Source of the DNA: Paracentrotus lividus
Taxonomy: Eukaryota > Echinodermata > Echinoidea > Camarodonta > Echinidae
Reading direction: 5' to 3'
DNA length: 64,000 nt
Assembly: GCA_940671915.1 (NCBI GenBank)
Contig: CALNVZ010001561.1
Coordinates: 23,277 to 87,276 of the forward strand
The notes under the pieces are model-generated. The model searched no databases. It was not told where the DNA came from and worked only from the letters and a program-made list of their open reading frames with translations. This document shows, piece after piece, positions 1-11,366 of the stretch (the first letter of the stretch is position 1; every line of letters starts with the position of its first letter). The translations under genes and the position numbers were made by a program.

Positions 1-83
1 ATTTTAAGTTTATAGCGTGTTTCTGCTAGGAATGGGAGCCTCTGTTACAATTGCCCCGTGTTACATTTGTCCCCGGTCTCCCC
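1..83. mobile_element. 3' end of a GGGGAGACC-type DNA element
   Basis: The stretch ends in a G/C-run terminus whose complement reads GGGGAGACCGGGG followed by ACAAATGTAACAC, and it is directly followed by TA. The same style of end (AGGGGAGAC... next to TA) is seen in complete elements at 6236-7102 and 25886-26549. The other end lies outside the window. No coding potential is visible. Confidence 0.55.
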
Positions 84-171
84 TACTCAATGCTGCAAAG
101 CTAAAACATTCACTCTGTAACAAATAAAAGCATCATAGCTTTGTTAGAAGAGACGTCAGTGTGACTGACTT

Positions 172-1422
172 GTGCAGTGGAATGCCCAAAGCTTTAACGC
201 TCATGGCCATGACTTCATACAGAACCTAACATTTAACAATATTAATTCAGAAAATATAACACATATATTATGTATACAGGAAACATGGTTTAATGATCAA
301 AATGTATTACAGATTCCTGACTGTCATATTATAACAAAGAATTGGAAGACGACAGGTGGAGGATGCGCTTTTTATATACATAAGTCTATTCCATTTAAAC
401 CCGTTGATAATAATTCGTCAGATGAATATCAACAGGTTGATATTTATCTGAAAAAATATGTTTTATCGATCGTAAATTTTTATAACCCTTGCTTACGGTT
501 ATCTGAACGTAAATTACAACATTTACTTCAATAATGCAACAAAAGGATTCTCATTTGTGGAGATTTTAACAGCCACAATACTTTATGGGGTAGTAATCAA
601 ACAGATAGGAATGGAGAAATAGTTGAAGAATTCTTAATCAATAACGAACTCTTAATTTTGAATGACGGTGCCCCAACTCGGTTATATGCGCATAGTGGAA
701 ATTTTATGTCTTGCCTTGACTTATCTTTTGTTTCAAAAGATATTGGTACTCGATGCACGTGCATGCTATCAAGGAAACACATGGGAGCGACCACTATGTC
801 ATCAATATAAACATCAAAGTAGGCAAGAATATTGAACAATTATCCAAATCGGAAGTTGATGATAATAATAGGCCTTTTACATGGTCTTTCAAAAATGCAA
901 ACTGGCAAGTATTTAGTGAAAAATTGTGTTCGGTTTTTTGTGAACAAAACTCACCTCCCACAACTGCCCAGGAGCACTACGAATTTTTCACTCAGAAAGT
1001 AATTGATGTTACCAATGATATGTTTCGATTCAAACAAAAAAAAGCCAGAAATATCGACCCACCCTTTGGTGGAATGCAGAATGTAAAGAGTCGGTGAAAG
1101 AAAGGAATAGATCAAAAAATAAGTTTCTGAAATCCTTATTGTTTACAGACTTACAGACATATAAAGAAAAGAAAGCGTTGGCTCAAAAAACAATAATACG
1201 AAACAAACATATTGGAAACGTTTTTGCAAAAAGTTGAATAGATTCACACTCACTGGTAAAGTCTGGAGTAAAATCAAAGAAATGAACTCAAATAATCAAA
1301 AAAAGAAGGAGCATTTTCCTGCCTTTGTAATAAAAGAGGGCAATCAGGTCTTAAATGAGAATAAAGATAAAGCCAACGAGTTGGCTACACTTTATACTAG
1401 TTTTTTTTCCAAATCTCTCTGA
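172..1422 (+). pseudogene. LINE endonuclease (EEP) domain, broken
   Basis: The first frame begins QWNAQSFNAHG and contains CIQETWF, the N-terminal endonuclease signature with its catalytic Glu. After a stop at 532-534 the frame resumes with ICGDFNSHNTLWG, the GDFN motif, and about 75 residues later GSDHYVI, the catalytic SDH motif. The family nicks target DNA for target-primed reverse transcription. The frame then passes into the lysine-rich linker (LTGKVWSKIKEMNSNNQ, LATLYTSFF) that precedes the RT in these elements. At least three in-frame stops (near 532, 1095 and 1420) and frame changes mean no functional protein. Confidence 0.85.
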
Positions 1423-1537
1423 TACTTTTCAGAAAACAAAGTCTGAAATTGAAAACTGAATAAGGTGCATTGAAGTTGAACAAAAATATGATACAATGAA
1501 TGATCCTTTTATTCTAGACCTATCTCATTGACTTCTA

Positions 1538-2531
1538 TCGTACATGCAGGTAATATGGGACAGCAGGTAATATGGGACACCTGAAGCAAATCATGTCGTG
1601 ACCGTCGACCGGTGACCGATGACCGGGTAGCACCCATAATTGTTGTCATATACTGTATACGTTGAAAAATCGTCGTGAGACATCTAATCCGAAATTTCTC
1701 TGAGAAAATTGCTAAAAACCAAAAAGGTAGGTAAAACTTACGACATTTTTTACCCTGATGTAAATTTGATATTTCACAAATGTGATGGTGAAAGAGAAAA
1801 TGTTTAGGGGGTATCTCAATTTTTGTATAATTAGTAAGCTTATAGTTCATTTTGATCATACTAGCGTGTACAGCGTCAATTTGTTTTAGTGAAGGGGTGC
1901 AAGTTGCATTAAATGCTTGCCTACACCAAGCAACATTAGTGCACCGGGTAATATGGACCCCAATTCAAAATGCGAAATGATTCTAGGTTACTTAGTTTAT
2001 TGAGGATGAGCATCAATCTCCCTATGCTACGAATTTTTTTAGGATTATTCACAGTATATAATTAATAAATTAAAAGATAACATATGTAGGCTATATTGAC
2101 TTGTATAATGAAAATAATATAAAATAATATTATAAAAAAAGAAATAATATACAAAAAACATAACCAATAAATATATAGTCAAAAGTTTTACTGAAAGGTC
2201 TTATAATTTCAAAATTATATCTTAAAGTTAATGATTTTCAACATTTTAAGCAAATTCCAGACATGGTAGAGTAATTGTAGTTTTTAAAACGTACATAAAT
2301 ACATGTCCCATATTACCTGCACATGCAGGTAATATGGGCACTTTGCGTAAATGGACTCAACAGTTTGAATATTGCAGACAGGGGGGTCGGTGATAATTGT
2401 TTTTCTTCACAATAAAAGTTAGAGCAGTCGTTATTGATTCATATAAACAAAGATTAGACTGTGTGTCATTTCGGAATTTTATGCAAATTAGGCAAATGAG
2501 CTTAGGGGGTCCATATTACCTGCATGTACCC
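1538..2531. mobile_element. TA-flanked inverted-repeat element inserted in the LINE RT
   Basis: Inverted ends GTACATGCAGGTAATATGG and CCATATTACCTGCATGTAC bound about 1 kb of noncoding DNA. TA occurs on both sides (1536-1537 and 2532-2533); the wider match TATC on both sides makes a 4-bp duplication equally readable. Removing the insert with one copy of the duplication rejoins the LINE RT frame exactly across a conserved motif, which fixes the insertion boundaries. An internal near-perfect palindrome of the same terminal sequence lies at 2306-2341. A second, truncated copy is at 39473-40205. No transposase; a non-autonomous element, Tc1/mariner-like by its TA target (inference). Confidence 0.85.
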
Positions 2532-3840
2532 TATCATGTGCAAACTTATGGAACGTATGGTTAACAGAAGATTGATCTGGACACTAGAAAAAAAATATTA
2601 TAACACATTGTCAGAATGGCTTCAGAAAAAAAACCGAAGTACAATGGACTCTATCATGTCTATAGTCCATTTAGAGTGCTACATTCAAAGAAGCCTGATT
2701 AATGAAAAAACAACAATTGTTTGCTTCCTTGATTTTGAGAAAGCCTATGATTCTCTATACAGGAAAGCTATCATCTATAAAATGCAATTATTAGGCTTCC
2801 ATGGTAAATTGAGAGCATAGGTTGAAAAATTTTTTACTAATCGAGCCATACAAGTAAGGGTAGAAAACTCTTTGTCAAATTCTGTTCAGTCAGAGTATGG
2901 TCTTCCGCAAGGAAGTGTTATAAGTCCTACATTGTTTAATGTTATGCTTAATGATTAAAGCAAAGTCCGAAATATCTTTGGTGTAAACGTTTCTTCTTAT
3001 GCCGATGACGTTGGTATATGGTTTTCAAATAAGAACGTATTTTATGGTCAAAAGAAAATTCAAAAGACAATGGATTGTGTCAAACAATGGAGTGATACAT
3101 GGGGTATGACCCTTTCCTCCAAAGAGTCACGTGTTGTAGTTTTTACCTATAAGAAATTTGATGTTCAATCTATTTGCATATCACTAGCGGGTAATATCCT
3201 TCGTGTGGAAGAGTCATTCAAATACTTAGGAATACAATTCGACAAAAAACTTACTTGGAAAAAGCATATTGAAATTGCTATAAATAAATGTAAAGTCAGA
3301 ATGAATATTTTAAGGGTTTTAACTGGAACAGACTGGGGGCCGATACGACCACCCTGTTAATGGTATACAAAGGCCTAATCAGATCAAAAATAGATTATGG
3401 CTGCATGGTATACGATTCCGCACCAAAATATTTAATGGATAAATTAGAATCTATACAATATAAGTGCCTGAGAATAATAACCGGCGCTCCCATAGCAACA
3501 TCTCTAGATTCATTACAAATTGAATGTAATGAAATGCCAGTAGGGTTACGCCGGCAATATTTTATGGACTCTTTCCAAACTCGTATTTTAGCACAAAATG
3601 TAGAACACCCACCGAGGAAGCTTTTACACCCTTGCGGGCAGGATGCAGACTATAATAGGTTTACAAAAGAAAATAACAAAAAATTAATGACTTCACGTTT
3701 CTCCGTTCTTGTACAAAACGTAGAGCCAAATTCAAATATTTACATTGGTATGCCTTTCTGGAATTTTGTCTGTCCTACGATTTCCTTTACCATAAAGGAT
3801 CAATTCGCTAGTAAGGCAGATTGTGACCCACATGAATTGA
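2532..3840 (+). pseudogene. LINE reverse transcriptase domain, broken
   Basis: RT motifs appear in order: KLMERMVNRRL at the fingers, CFLDFEKAYDSLYR (motif A, catalytic Asp), YGLPQGSVISPTLFN (motif B), SSYADDVGIW (motif C, the YADD box, with GCC GAT GAC at 3001-3009), then FKYLGIQFDKKLTWKKHI (thumb side). In-frame stops at 2818-2820 and 2956-2958 and a frameshift near 3355 inactivate it. The fragment continues as VYKGLIRSKIDYG and an RT-connection region rich in hydrophobic residues. The N-terminal part of the RT sits upstream of the element at 1538-2531. Confidence 0.9.
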
Positions 3841-4736
3841 AAAATGCAACGTCGGAGATGCTAGACAAATATAAGAATACTTTAACAATATATACAGAAG
3901 GATCTTGCATACAGAGCAAGAACACGGTCAGTTGTGCCTTTTATTTTTCCAAGCCTTAAATATCGAATATGGAAAAGCTTTTCGCCTTTCTCCAGTATCA
4001 ATATTTAGAGCAGAACGTACAGCCATTAAAATGGCATTAGAGTGGGTAATAATTAATAAGCCTAAGAATCCAGTGTTGATATTGTCTGACTCTCTTTCTT
4101 CTCTACAGGGCAATAGATAATAAGATAAGTTCAGTACTTATTCATGATATCTTACATAAGATTACTAATTTGAAACAAGATGGAATTAATATATCCCTCG
4201 AATGGGTCCCGTCCCATTGTGGCGTAAGCGGAAATGAATCTGTTGATGCATTTCCAAAAACAGGATCATCTCATGCTACTATTGACATTGGTATCCCATT
4301 TGTCAAAAATGAGCTCCGCTCTGTCATACTCACACAGCTAAAAGCAAAGTAGAGAATAAGATGGGAAGTCTCTGAGAAAGGAAGACACTTATTTGAAATA
4401 CAAAGTGCACCCGGACCCTTTTTATCCTTCTGTAACCACAGAAGAGATGAAAGAACAATACATCGAATTAGACTAGGGAATTATAACCTCAATTAATATC
4501 TTTTTCGAATTAAAAAACATGCGAATGGCCTTTGCAATATTTGCAAAGAGTTAGAGACAGTTACTCATATTTTTTTGACATGTCAAAAATATAGTAATCA
4601 AAGACGGATCTTGTGTAAAGAAAAATATGTTTGTATAAATGATTTGACGCTTAAGCGAATCCTTAAACGTAAAAAAGAAAATCATGTAAGCATTTTGAAT
4701 TTTTTTAAAACAGCTGATGTATATAAAAGGATATAG
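3841..4736 (+). pseudogene. LINE RNase H and C-terminal zinc knuckle, broken
   Basis: The RNase H signature is visible in pieces: IYTEGSCIQ (normally TDGS; the catalytic Asp is Glu here), ERTAIKMALEW, LILSDSLSSL, and WVPSHCGVSGNESVDAF. These supply the usual D-E-D-D positions with one conservative change. A frameshift near 3950 and a stop near 4118 break the frame, and another stop follows at about 4350. The tail carries CNICKELETVTHIFLTC (4533-4583), the CX2C...H...C knuckle common at the end of these LINE proteins, and the last frame stops at 4734-4736. Confidence 0.85.
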
Positions 4737-5380
4737 ATTTTTGTCCTTTTTTTTTTCTTTTGATATATCTCCCCTAAAATGCATGTGTATGAGTATGTAT
4801 GTATAATAATTTGTGCATGTATACATGTATATACGATATGTATTTTTATAAGCATACAAGTGGATTAAAAAGATAGTAAATTAAGAAATATATTGTCAAG
4901 GAAAAGGGGAAGAATAAAAAAAAGAGAGAAAGGGGAGGGGAGAGAAGAAAGAAGAATGAGAGGAAGAGGAAGAAAAGAGCCAAAGTATTTAAAAATGACT
5001 TTATTTGACATTCCCATCACTTATCTTGTCATTGTGACTTATCATGTGAGAAGTCGAAAAATATAATATAATATTGTTAAAGTAGTAAAAACACAGAAAA
5101 GAATAATACTATCAAAAGATAACGTATGAATCTTTGGTCACGGATTAGTCCTGCAGTAATTTCGGATAATGGGGCCAGTAAATTGATATTTATCGATTAT
5201 TGGTCAACGGATGGAGAGAGTCTCCTTCGCGGCTGAAGATTAGTTGTGGGTGACTTGAGAGCCGAAAAAAGAACCATTGTACTACCCCAGGCCCAAGTAC
5301 CCCTTCTAGTTCGACAGTAACTCAGCAATTCGAGGTGCTGTAGGACATACCTGAGACTCCATAGCAGGCATGCTATATAT

Positions 5381-5381
<1 letters not shown>
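4737..5381. other. Gene-free AT-rich stretch with a GC-richer island
   Basis: After the LINE there is a purine-rich tract (4880-4985) and then ordinary AT-rich sequence. From about 5150 to 5380 base composition rises, but no frame resembles a known protein and no splice-consistent exon is seen. Nothing else is recognised. Confidence 0.4.

Positions 5382-5454
<73 letters not shown>
5382..5454. repeat. (TA)n microsatellite
   Basis: An uninterrupted alternating TA tract of roughly 70 bases, bordered by ATATAT-containing sequence. No other content. Confidence 0.95.
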
Positions 5455-5456
<2 letters not shown>

Positions 5457-5579
5457 TATATAGATGTCAAGCTATTTCGATACACATCATAATCTAAAGC
5501 AATACAAGTAAGTTCTGTTTTCATAACATATCGTGCTTAATCGTATGTAAGCCATATATTTATGAAGCATTAGTACTTG

Positions 5580-5717
5580 AATGCTGTGAGCACCTTTCGG
5601 GGTAGCCTAGTTAAGCCGGGTAATAATTAGTTAACACTATAAGCGCTTGCAAACACCAAGGTGGATATATATATTAAGCGCCATATGAAATAATGTAAGT
5701 ATTATTATTATTATTAG
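5580..5717 (+). mobile_element. SINE 3' part with ATT tail
   Basis: Shares GGGTAATAATTAGTTAACAC, TATAAGCGCTTGCAAACACC and a terminal (ATT)n run with the segments at 38690-38893 and 48540-48755. Those two copies also hold a degraded RNA polymerase III B box (GTGGTTCAAATCCC in the first), so the family is probably tRNA-derived. This copy lacks a clear promoter half. Confidence 0.6.
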
Positions 5718-6001
5718 GACAACCCAATCTGAGTCTCTAGTAGTCCTAGCTCAAAATATAAAAATATTCTTATATTAACTTTTTTTCCCTGTTGCTTTAA
5801 AGTGTTCGTATTTCAAAACAATATTGTATATATTACTGTATGTTAGTGGTTAGCCTTTTCATTTATACGTTAACATTATAGTAATGTCCAATAAGCAATC
5901 AACAATCCGTTGATTTCTTATTCTTAGAAAATTTGCACTTTTCAAATACATTGAAATATGAACTTAATATCAACCCTTTACTGTTATTTCCGCATTGAAA
6001 T

Positions 6002-6103
6002 GCATTCATTTCAATGTTTATTTAAACTTATTTTTAATAGATCGTATTTTGAGCATTCATTTCAATGTTTATTTAAACTTATTTTTAATAGATCGTATTT
6101 TGA
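6002..6103. repeat. 51-bp tandem duplication
   Basis: Two essentially identical 51-bp units, each starting GCATTCATTTCAATG and ending with CGTATTTTGA. Identity implies a recent slippage or duplication event. No gene content. Confidence 0.9.
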
Positions 6104-6235
6104 GCATATATAAAATAAGATTGGGTAGGCCTTATTGACAATCTTCCAATGTATTTCATGCATTTCACTCTAGAAGTAGAAGGAAAGAGACAAAGGGTAA
6201 GGAGGGGAATTATAAAGAAACAGGAAAAAAGAATA

Positions 6236-7102
6236 GGGGAGACTGGGGTAATTATGGCCCCCTTATTCACACTTCCTATTACTACCATTAAATGATAAGT
6301 CCAATAATATTCGAATTATGTAAAAATACAGTCAGTCTATATACCTATAATATACAAAGGAAAGTATAAACCTCTGACGTTTGCATATTGATTACCATTA
6401 TGTTAACAACTTTGTGGGGCCATAATTACCTCCCACGGATAGTGGTTTTTATGTCCCTTATTGTCATGACTGTATGAATCAAAAGATATTATGCTAATTG
6501 ATTATGGTAATGTATAATAAATGTTGTCCCGTATTCCTAATACACTTGTCAACCATTAACAATGATTTAATCAATAATTGGTTCAGCGAAAATGTTGAAA
6601 ATTGCAGTCATATAGCAATACATATATTTATGTACATAATCATATAAGTTAATGTCCCAATCCCAATCCCAATCCCAATACACTGTTTATGCATTGGGGG
6701 GCCATAATTACCCCGACATTTTCAATTAATTTGATCCCTCTCTACAGCTCTACTATTGAAGATATTCAGGTGGAAGGGTTTCTGTTGTGTTTGTTAGTTC
6801 CTATTGTTTTCTTTCAATCAAAATTTCATCTTAAATGATTTTAATTAATTTATCACACCACAAATAAAAAAGCAGACTTGCCACTTTCCAACGAACTGAA
6901 TTTTGATTGCCGTACATTTTAGGCTCCTCTAAGCACAAAATTTGAAGTAAATGGCTTATTTTTTCTCATATGATAGTAGGAAGAGTTTAGCTAGGCATGT
7001 GTGAAAATTTAATTATCACTGTGTAATGCAGCAAAGAATTGTAAGCTCTCAAAGACAAAGGGGCCATAATTACCCCGGGGACATAATTATCCCAGTCCCC
7101 CC
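6236..7102. mobile_element. TA-flanked GGGGAGACTGGGGTAATTATGG element, copy 1
   Basis: Inverted ends GGGGAGACTGGGGTAATTAT and the complement of the same at 7072-7102, with TA immediately outside both (6234-6235, 7103-7104). The GGGGTAATTATGGCC motif recurs internally in both orientations (around 6415 and 6700). A (TCCCAA)4 run is at 6656-6680. No transposase frame, so it is non-autonomous. An inverted second copy is at 25886-26549. Confidence 0.85.
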
Positions 7103-7218
7103 TACATATGAAAAAAGGGGCATTAACATGATTAACCTCTTTAATTTGTGTACATAACTCACTTTGTATCTAAGATACGCAATTGAGTAATCCTTTCTTT
7201 TGAAGGTACCACATGAAT

Positions 7219-7297
7219 TTGAAATAGAATTGTTATTCTATTTATTTATTTTTTATTTTATTTATTTATTTTTTATTTTTTTTATTTTTTTTTTCTT
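7219..7297. repeat. TTTA/T-rich low-complexity tract
   Basis: Runs of TTTATTTATTTTTTA pass into pure T. No gene content. Confidence 0.85.
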
Positions 7298-7496
7298 GCA
7301 TACTGTTCTTGATGGAGTAACCTTTTCCACATGAAGAATTTCGCTAATGTAAAGAAATTCGTTCAATGTATATGTACTGTACTTGAGACTTTGAACAAAA
7401 AAAAACGAAAACGAAACACCAAACAAACATTGAATACAACTTTTTCGTGGTAATTCAGCGACTAAGTCATTTTTGACATTGTAAGTCTAGTACTTA

Positions 7497-7879
7497 GGCC
7501 AAAAAAAAAAATTGTGTTGGTTGTCCAATGAATGCCTTTTTCAAAAATCGGGTCGGTCGGTCGGGTTTTTTTTTTTTTTTTTTTTTTTTTTTTCCTCCCA
7601 TTGAAAAACAAAGAAAACAAGAAGAAACGAATGACTTCCATTTTTTAGATCACATTTTACGTTTTATTGAGATTATGTAAAATGGGACTGCATGGAAAAA
7701 TAAACACATGTTATAATACTGTTTTTATGAAAAATATATACAAATAAATATGAGCTGTGTATTTTCGGCGTTTGGGTGAAAAAAAAAAAAAAAAAAAAAA
7801 AAGAGGTTGGTCGGGTCGCGGCCTCGTTTCAGAGGGTCGGTCCGTCGAAGGACAACCAAACAATTTTTTTTTTTTGGCC
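7497..7879. mobile_element. MITE with GGCCA(A)n ends and TTA duplication
   Basis: Inverted ends GGCCAAAAAAAAAAATTGTG and the matching CAATTTTTTTTTTTGGCC, followed inward by GGTTGTCC and its complement. TTA flanks both sides (7494-7496 and 7880-7882). Internal subterminal GGTCGGTCGG repeats and two long homopolymer runs are present. A 3-bp TTA target is typical of PIF/Harbinger elements, so a Harbinger-derived MITE is a reasonable inference. Confidence 0.7.
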
Positions 7880-10520
7880 TTATGTGTGTTGTAACATGTT
7901 CTATATAAAAATTGAAAAAAGTTGATTATCGTGAATTGAATTGTCTAAGGGAAACCTATCCATGGGGCAAACGTGCCCACATTGGCGGTTTTGCTGCCTC
8001 CGGGATTTTGGTCCGCTGATTTTTGTTCAGACTTTTTCGGTGGGAAGGGGTGGAGATGGTTTTGTCGGGGCATTTTTCCTCCCGCTGCTGCCTGGGGGTT
8101 GCCTTTTTGACTTATTGGGAAAACTAGTGTATTGAAGGATGAAAGTGCCAGTGCTGTATTGGAATACCACAAAGATTCTGAATGATATCGTTTGGAATAA
8201 TTTTGCTAGAAATACTTATTCCTGTCTCTGCCTGACTTAGTGTTAGGTGGCGTGTTTGTGCAGGCTGCTTTATGGTCATTGAGAGACAATGTACCTAAAG
8301 GCCCATTCACAGTTGGTAGTGCGATTGCTTTAATACGGCTGTTGCGATTGTGTGCAACATGTGTTGTGAGCAAATGGTCGCAAACGATCGCAAGAGCAAT
8401 AATATCGTGAAAGCACTCTAACCTGGATGCCTGATTTATCTCTTTTTCATTTCTTAGGAATAAAATCCAAGTTTTTAATTTTTAATACACTCTGGTCTAT
8501 TGTTGTAGACTTTGTGGTATGTCATCTTCCATCATTTGTATTGTCATAGTAGTCCTGGTGGGTCGTCTCTGACCCCAGAGCCATACATAGAAATATAACT
8601 ATGCTTTTCCCACGAGAATGGCGCCCTCGGATGGTTTGACTTGATTCTTGGGGACCGGAATATTGGGAGCATTGGAACTGTCAGGGTGGGCTGGTTCCTC
8701 GGGGATGTTGCACTGCCGCTGGTTTCTTTTTTATTTTTCCCAGCTATGAATTGCGTGCATAACTTTAATTTATCGTTTGTTTTTGTTTTTGTTTTAATAA
8801 AATAATTGTCGTCATTTGACGGTTTGTTTCTCCTTATTTAATTATCGTTGTCATTGAATTCTCAGTCGATGTTTACTAGGTTTATTAACAATGACAAAAA
8901 AAGGGATACAAAAGAAGAAAAGAAAAAAAACTTACAAGCAAAGTAAAACGATAAAACCGACCTTTAGATCAAAATTAAGTTTTGTAAAAAAAAAAAAAAA
9001 AAGGGAATGGAAAGGGTAAATAAAATGAAAATGAAGGGAAATAAGAGAGAGAGAAAAAAAAATATCCATTAACATTACAATATGAAACTTTCATATTGTT
9101 GGTAATTTTTAAAGCACAAATAATAGTGTCGCCGTTTCCGAGGCTATAGACTGTAGTTTACCTTATCCCTCAGTACATGGAAGAAAAAGAATCCAACTTT
9201 TTCTCAACAATCAATGTAACCCTTTTGTTTAACATAATAATATTCTTTATGTTTCTATTCTACACATTGTTGAATATATAATTATGTTCAATTTCGAATA
9301 TTATGTACTGCACTGCACTTTTCCCGCCTTGAACTGGGGTTTATCTCAAATATTCTAAAATAAATGTATTGCTTTGTAATTTCATGAGAAATTCCTCGTA
9401 TATGTCAGCGTACGATTTAATGAAATAAACGCCCTCATTTATGTTTTCTATTTTTGTTTTTATTATAATATGATATATATGTATTTATATCATAACATTA
9501 TTTCTGTATCAAAACAGGTCGTTTTGCTTTTCAGACGGGATATCTCACTAAATATATATATGTTTCTTTTCTTTACCTACCTATCTTCTTCGTCTACAGC
9601 TCCTTTCCTGCTAGGGATTGTCTTCCCCCCGTAGGTAGATTTCAAGGCGTCTGTCTCCTGGAAAGATCAAGACTTCACCGACGTTGATGTACCACATCAA
9701 CGGGACAGACGTAACCCCGCACTGCGGTACGGGTGCAGGATTGGAGTTTATAACCCTTTCTTTCTTCCTTTCGTTCCGTTTGGTCAAAATACCTATACTT
9801 TTTTTTCAGTTCTTTTTATCTTTTTTATTTATAATAATTCTTTTTGCTTTACAAGAACGAGGTCGGTATTTTATTAAAGATGTATACGACAGATATTTTG
9901 ATTTTCTTAATTATCATCAAGCAAAGCTTTGTATTTAAAAAAAAATTAATGAAAATAAATCTTTTAACAGGAAAACCCTAATTATATGATTTTCTTAAAA
10001 AGAAAGAAAAAAGAAAAAACACGCAAATGATAAGGCGTAAATATTAATATAATGAATGAAAGCGCCGTAAAATATAAAAACAACAAGAACAACAACATCC
10101 CTCTAAACGTATTTAATGCCCAATTCTAGCACTTATATTTTTAAAAATCATTTAAAACATGTAAATCTATTTGCAATTGGTATTTAACATAATCATGGGG
10201 GCAATAATTTTACACTTTGCTTTAAGTGTGTAACAAAACTTTTATGCTGCTTAAATTTTAGATGTTGCTTAAACTCCAAAATGTACATTTTTCTTTTAAA
10301 AGGGGGCAATTTTAATCTCTCAAAATCAAGATATTGAACAGCATATTAGTAAATCAAAATACTACTTTTATACCCAGCCCCTTCCTATCCCGTAAATTTT
10401 GTTCATTATGCCACTGAGGTAAAGGGCCCCCTTTTCAGAAAAAAAGTGCTCCCCCCTCCACTTTCAAACTCGTTCCGCAGCCTCTGAATACAAATTATTG
10501 TTTATAAATTTGTTTTGTGT
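7880..10520. other. Gene-poor interval; two GC-rich islands
   Basis: Mostly AT-rich unique DNA. Two GC-richer islands (about 8600-8727 and 9596-9750) have open frames of 40-50 codons on both strands but no convincing gene structure; they are discussed among the findings. Homopolymer runs occur at 8985-9003. Around 10200-10520 is G- or C-run-containing repeat DNA similar in style to 16770-17100. No RNA gene is seen. Confidence 0.4.
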
Positions 10521-10529
10521 TTACCATGG

Positions 10530-11366
10530 GCGCCTTGCTTCGTGTGTTCACGCAGATAGGCCTAAAACGTTTTAAATTGCATGCCTATAAGCGAATTTGA
10601 CTGCTGGAAGCTCACCCCCACTTCTTTTTACACTTGGGAAATTTTTAAATTCATCGCACGAATTTGATTTCATGCACATTGACGAAATTCACTGCTCATA
10701 AACACTTTTGATCGCACATAAATGAATATGAATGGTCATCGATTATGAAAAAACATAATCGAAATCGATTGCTCTAAACGTTAAAGGCGATCCTGCACGA
10801 GCATCGCTAAGCTAAAAACAGGGACTGAAAATGCGATGTGTGTGCAAGCCGCCATTGTTCCACGAATATTAGCGAAGAGCATGGCTTAATTTGCATACGG
10901 TTTTATGCAAACACACGCCAGCCAATCGCGATCGCGCTGCATGTGAGTCCGATTAGCGTACAAGCGTGTGTGTGTGTGTGTATAGAGCACTGTATTAGTG
11001 TTCGGATCTTGAGATGTACATGTATGCATCGCTACCTTCTCGTTTGCACAACTCTCTCATGCATCCGAGCATGCGAGCAGTCGAATCAATGCTGATAAGA
11101 AATTGGCTCATGACTTCGGCAATCGCTCGGGCGTTCTAGCTTTCGGTTTTTGGACCACTGCGTAAGAGTCGCACATCGTTGGTATGAATGGGCAGCTTGC
11201 AAAGGTCGTTACCGCGTACGTAATTTGAACTCCCTCTGCACTATGAGGAACGTGCATCTTTAACTTAAATTACCGATAGCCCCGCTCCGGGAAGGTATCG
11301 CTTAAATTGACTGAACATTAACGGATTCGATTGAATAAAGTTTAAAATCGACCGGGAAAACCTATA
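10530..11366 (-). mobile_element. CGGGAAAACCTATA-ended element, copy 1
   Basis: Ends with CCGGGAAAACCTATA at 11352-11366. Inside, degenerate units of the type ATTCGTTTATGTGCGATC recur every 20-30 bases on the complementary strand, together with motifs CTGGAAGCTCACCCCCAC and CGCTTAAATTGACTGAACAT. The same blocks recur in the opposite orientation at 16398-16770, so the two copies flank FN3 exons 1-4. No protein is encoded. I cannot assign it to a known superfamily. Confidence 0.7.

Larger units (their letters stand above)
130..4740 (+). mobile_element. Decayed I/Nimb-like non-LTR retrotransposon (LINE), interrupted
   Basis: Fragments in the correct order spell a LINE polyprotein: an apurinic-type endonuclease, reverse transcriptase, RNase H, and a C-terminal cysteine/histidine knuckle. 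An RNase H domain after the RT is characteristic of the I group (I, Nimb and relatives), which is why I prefer that clade over Jockey or CR1. Numerous in-frame stops, frameshifts and a 1-kb element inside the RT show the copy is dead. No upstream gag-like ORF is seen, so it is probably 5'-truncated at about 100-170. No poly(A) tail is obvious after the final stop near 4736. Confidence 0.85.
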
